64,000 bases of DNA, taken from Apiotrichum sp. Y4204 (taxonomy: Eukaryota > Basidiomycota > Tremellomycetes > Trichosporonales > Trichosporonaceae). The stretch lies in NCBI GenBank assembly GCA_025531455.1, contig JAMYHL010000008.1, positions 496,001 to 560,000 of the forward strand. Direction: 5' to 3'. The stretch's first letter is position 1. Each line of letters opens with the position of its first letter. The notes under the pieces are model-generated. The model ran no database searches, was not told the origin of the DNA, and saw only the letters and a program-made list of their open reading frames with translations. The position numbers and the translations under genes were made by a program. Of this stretch, positions 62,822 to 64,000 are shown in pieces.

Positions 62822-64000
62822 ATGAAGTTCACCTTTGCCGCCCTCTCGCTCGCCTCCGTGGCTCTTGGTGCTTCGGTAAGTATCTCTGAGGCTGAGGTGG
62901 CCACGTCCAACCCGGGACCGAAATCGCGGCGTGGCGCTTGCCTGGGCATACGCGTATGCAACACGATGGGGACTGGCGGCGGTGCTGCCAAGAAACGCCA
63001 GTGGAATCCGGATGAATCACGCTCGCCGCATTCTGCATCAATCTGTCTCCACGACGCGTTGCAATGCAGCGTGTATGGCCTTCTCTGGCTCAACGCACTG
63101 GCCAGACGACTGGGCATGCATGTGTTTGCATGCTTGCCCGTAGTCGTTATTTGCCCCACGACCAACTCTGTGGTGTGAGACCGTCGGGATGCTTGGCGAT
63201 GATGGGTCCGAGCACACCTACGGCCCTGTTGTCGTGGCTGAGGTTCACGTCGCTGCGAGCTTTCTGTTACGACACGCCCTCGCATATATTCACTGGTCCA
63301 CGACCAGTGCAAATCCTGTGCCGTTCTCCCGTTGTTCGCTGTGGTGCTATTTTGACTGAATTGCGCTGACCCATGTGCAGCAGTCGGCCCTCGTCCCCTC
63401 GGGCATCAGCGCCGGATGCACGACCTTCCTCCAGGAGCTCAACTCGGACGCCAACATCCAGGCTTGCATCAAGCCGCTGATCGCTGCCACCGAGTCTTTC
63501 TCGCCTACTTCGACCAACAAGCCTACCTCGGCTCAGGTCTCGTCGGTTCTCGACAAGGTCTGCGCTCAGGGCTCGGGATGCAGCGAGAGCACGCTCCGCT
63601 CTTCTCTTACCAAGTTCCAGGCTGCGTGCGGCACTGAGCTTAGTCAGGGCAACAAGGATGTCCTCAACCTCTACGACGTCCTTTACGTCACATACCCTCT
63701 CCAGCAGGCTGTCTGCTCCAAGCCCAACGAGAACAGCTACTGTGTTCTGACCATTGCCGCCGCGAACAAGGCCCAAGCCGCCCCCGGCAACAACAAGGTT
63801 CTCCTCGCTGGCGCTGGTGAGCCTTCCTTCCTGTCTCTCGCGAGTGCGAACCTGGTCTCGTTCCTCAAGCGCCAGTTTGAGGAGCGTGCGGTCCCCCAGG
63901 CCAACAACTTTGCCTCGATCGTCACTCCCAACGCCACTACCTACCAGTCGACCAACCTGCCTTTCCTCTTCCTCCAGCCTACGATGTCCAAGGACAAGCT
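62822..64000 (+). CDS. Secreted protein of unknown function, 3' part outside window
   Basis: Exon 1 is 62822-62875 and exon 2 starts at 63381 and runs past the window end; the joined part encodes about 224 residues. Exon 1 encodes a signal peptide (MKFTFAALSLASVALGAS). The mature part begins QSALVPSGISAGCTTFLQEL and has regularly placed Cys residues (CTTFL, QACIK, VCAQGSGCS, ACGTEL, VCSKPNENSYC), Ser/Thr-rich linkers and possible N-glycosylation (NATT). It resembles a basidiomycete family of secreted, often GPI-anchored, Cys-patterned proteins; this is a weak recognition. The first intron is 505 nt, ten times the usual size here, and its CAGCAG acceptor allows an optional extra Gln. The gene is incomplete: the C-terminus and any GPI signal lie to the right. 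Confidence 0.7.

Overview
The window is nuclear DNA of a basidiomycete fungus, most likely a Tremellomycete yeast (a Trichosporon- or Cryptococcus-like lineage; this placement is inference from gene content and style, not from a search). Nearly every gene is split by very short introns, mostly 33-60 nt, with GT..AG ends and a CTAAC or CTGAC branch site just upstream of the acceptor. Coding DNA is GC-rich and genes lie on both strands without operons. Seventeen protein-coding genes were reconstructed exon by exon. For the sixteen complete ones the summed exon length is an exact multiple of three and the splice phases agree. No tRNA, rRNA, transposon, CRISPR array or virus-like gene was recognised.

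Layout. 0.7-3.0 kb (-): Sfp1-like C2H2 transcription factor, followed by about 4.1 kb of gene-free DNA. 7.1-13.7 kb holds three RNA-processing genes: a SWAP/SURP-like protein (-), Cactin (+, divergent from it) and a WW-FF protein of the TCERG1/CA150 type (+). 13.7-18.0 kb (-): flavocytochrome b2 (L-lactate dehydrogenase) and a ferric reductase. 18.7-26.0 kb (-): Prp8, the spliceosome core protein, with no intein. 26.7-31.8 kb: a SurE-like phosphatase (+), a cystinosin-type PQ-loop transporter (-) and a GST-fold protein (+). 32.2-41.0 kb (-): a large TRP/FLC-family membrane protein and a Nup2/Nup50 nucleoporin. 41.8-48.8 kb (+): a Ubp2-type deubiquitinase and a glutaminase fused to a STAS domain. 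49.4-50.6 kb (-): a single-pass membrane protein of unknown function. 52.7-57.2 kb: a short-chain dehydrogenase (+) and a Ccc2-type copper ATPase (-). 58.7-59.8 kb (-): a histidine-phosphatase. 62.8 kb to the end (+): the 5' part of a secreted protein cut by the window edge.

How the genes relate. Four genes (SWAP-like, Cactin, TCERG1-like, PRP8) act in splicing or co-transcriptional RNA processing and lie within 19 kb. The SWAP-like gene and Cactin share a 368-bp divergent promoter. Ferric reductase and the copper ATPase belong to the same reductive iron-uptake route in fungi, since copper loading of the multicopper ferroxidase depends on Ccc2, but they are about 36 kb apart and not a cluster. 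The rest is ordinary housekeeping content. I found no convincing undescribed multigene system. The most interesting signals are at the gene-structure level: an 8-nt and a 13-nt microexon, several in-frame NAGNAG acceptors, a length-neutral intron inside a transmembrane segment, a glutaminase-STAS fusion with a possible second start, and long gene-free intervals.
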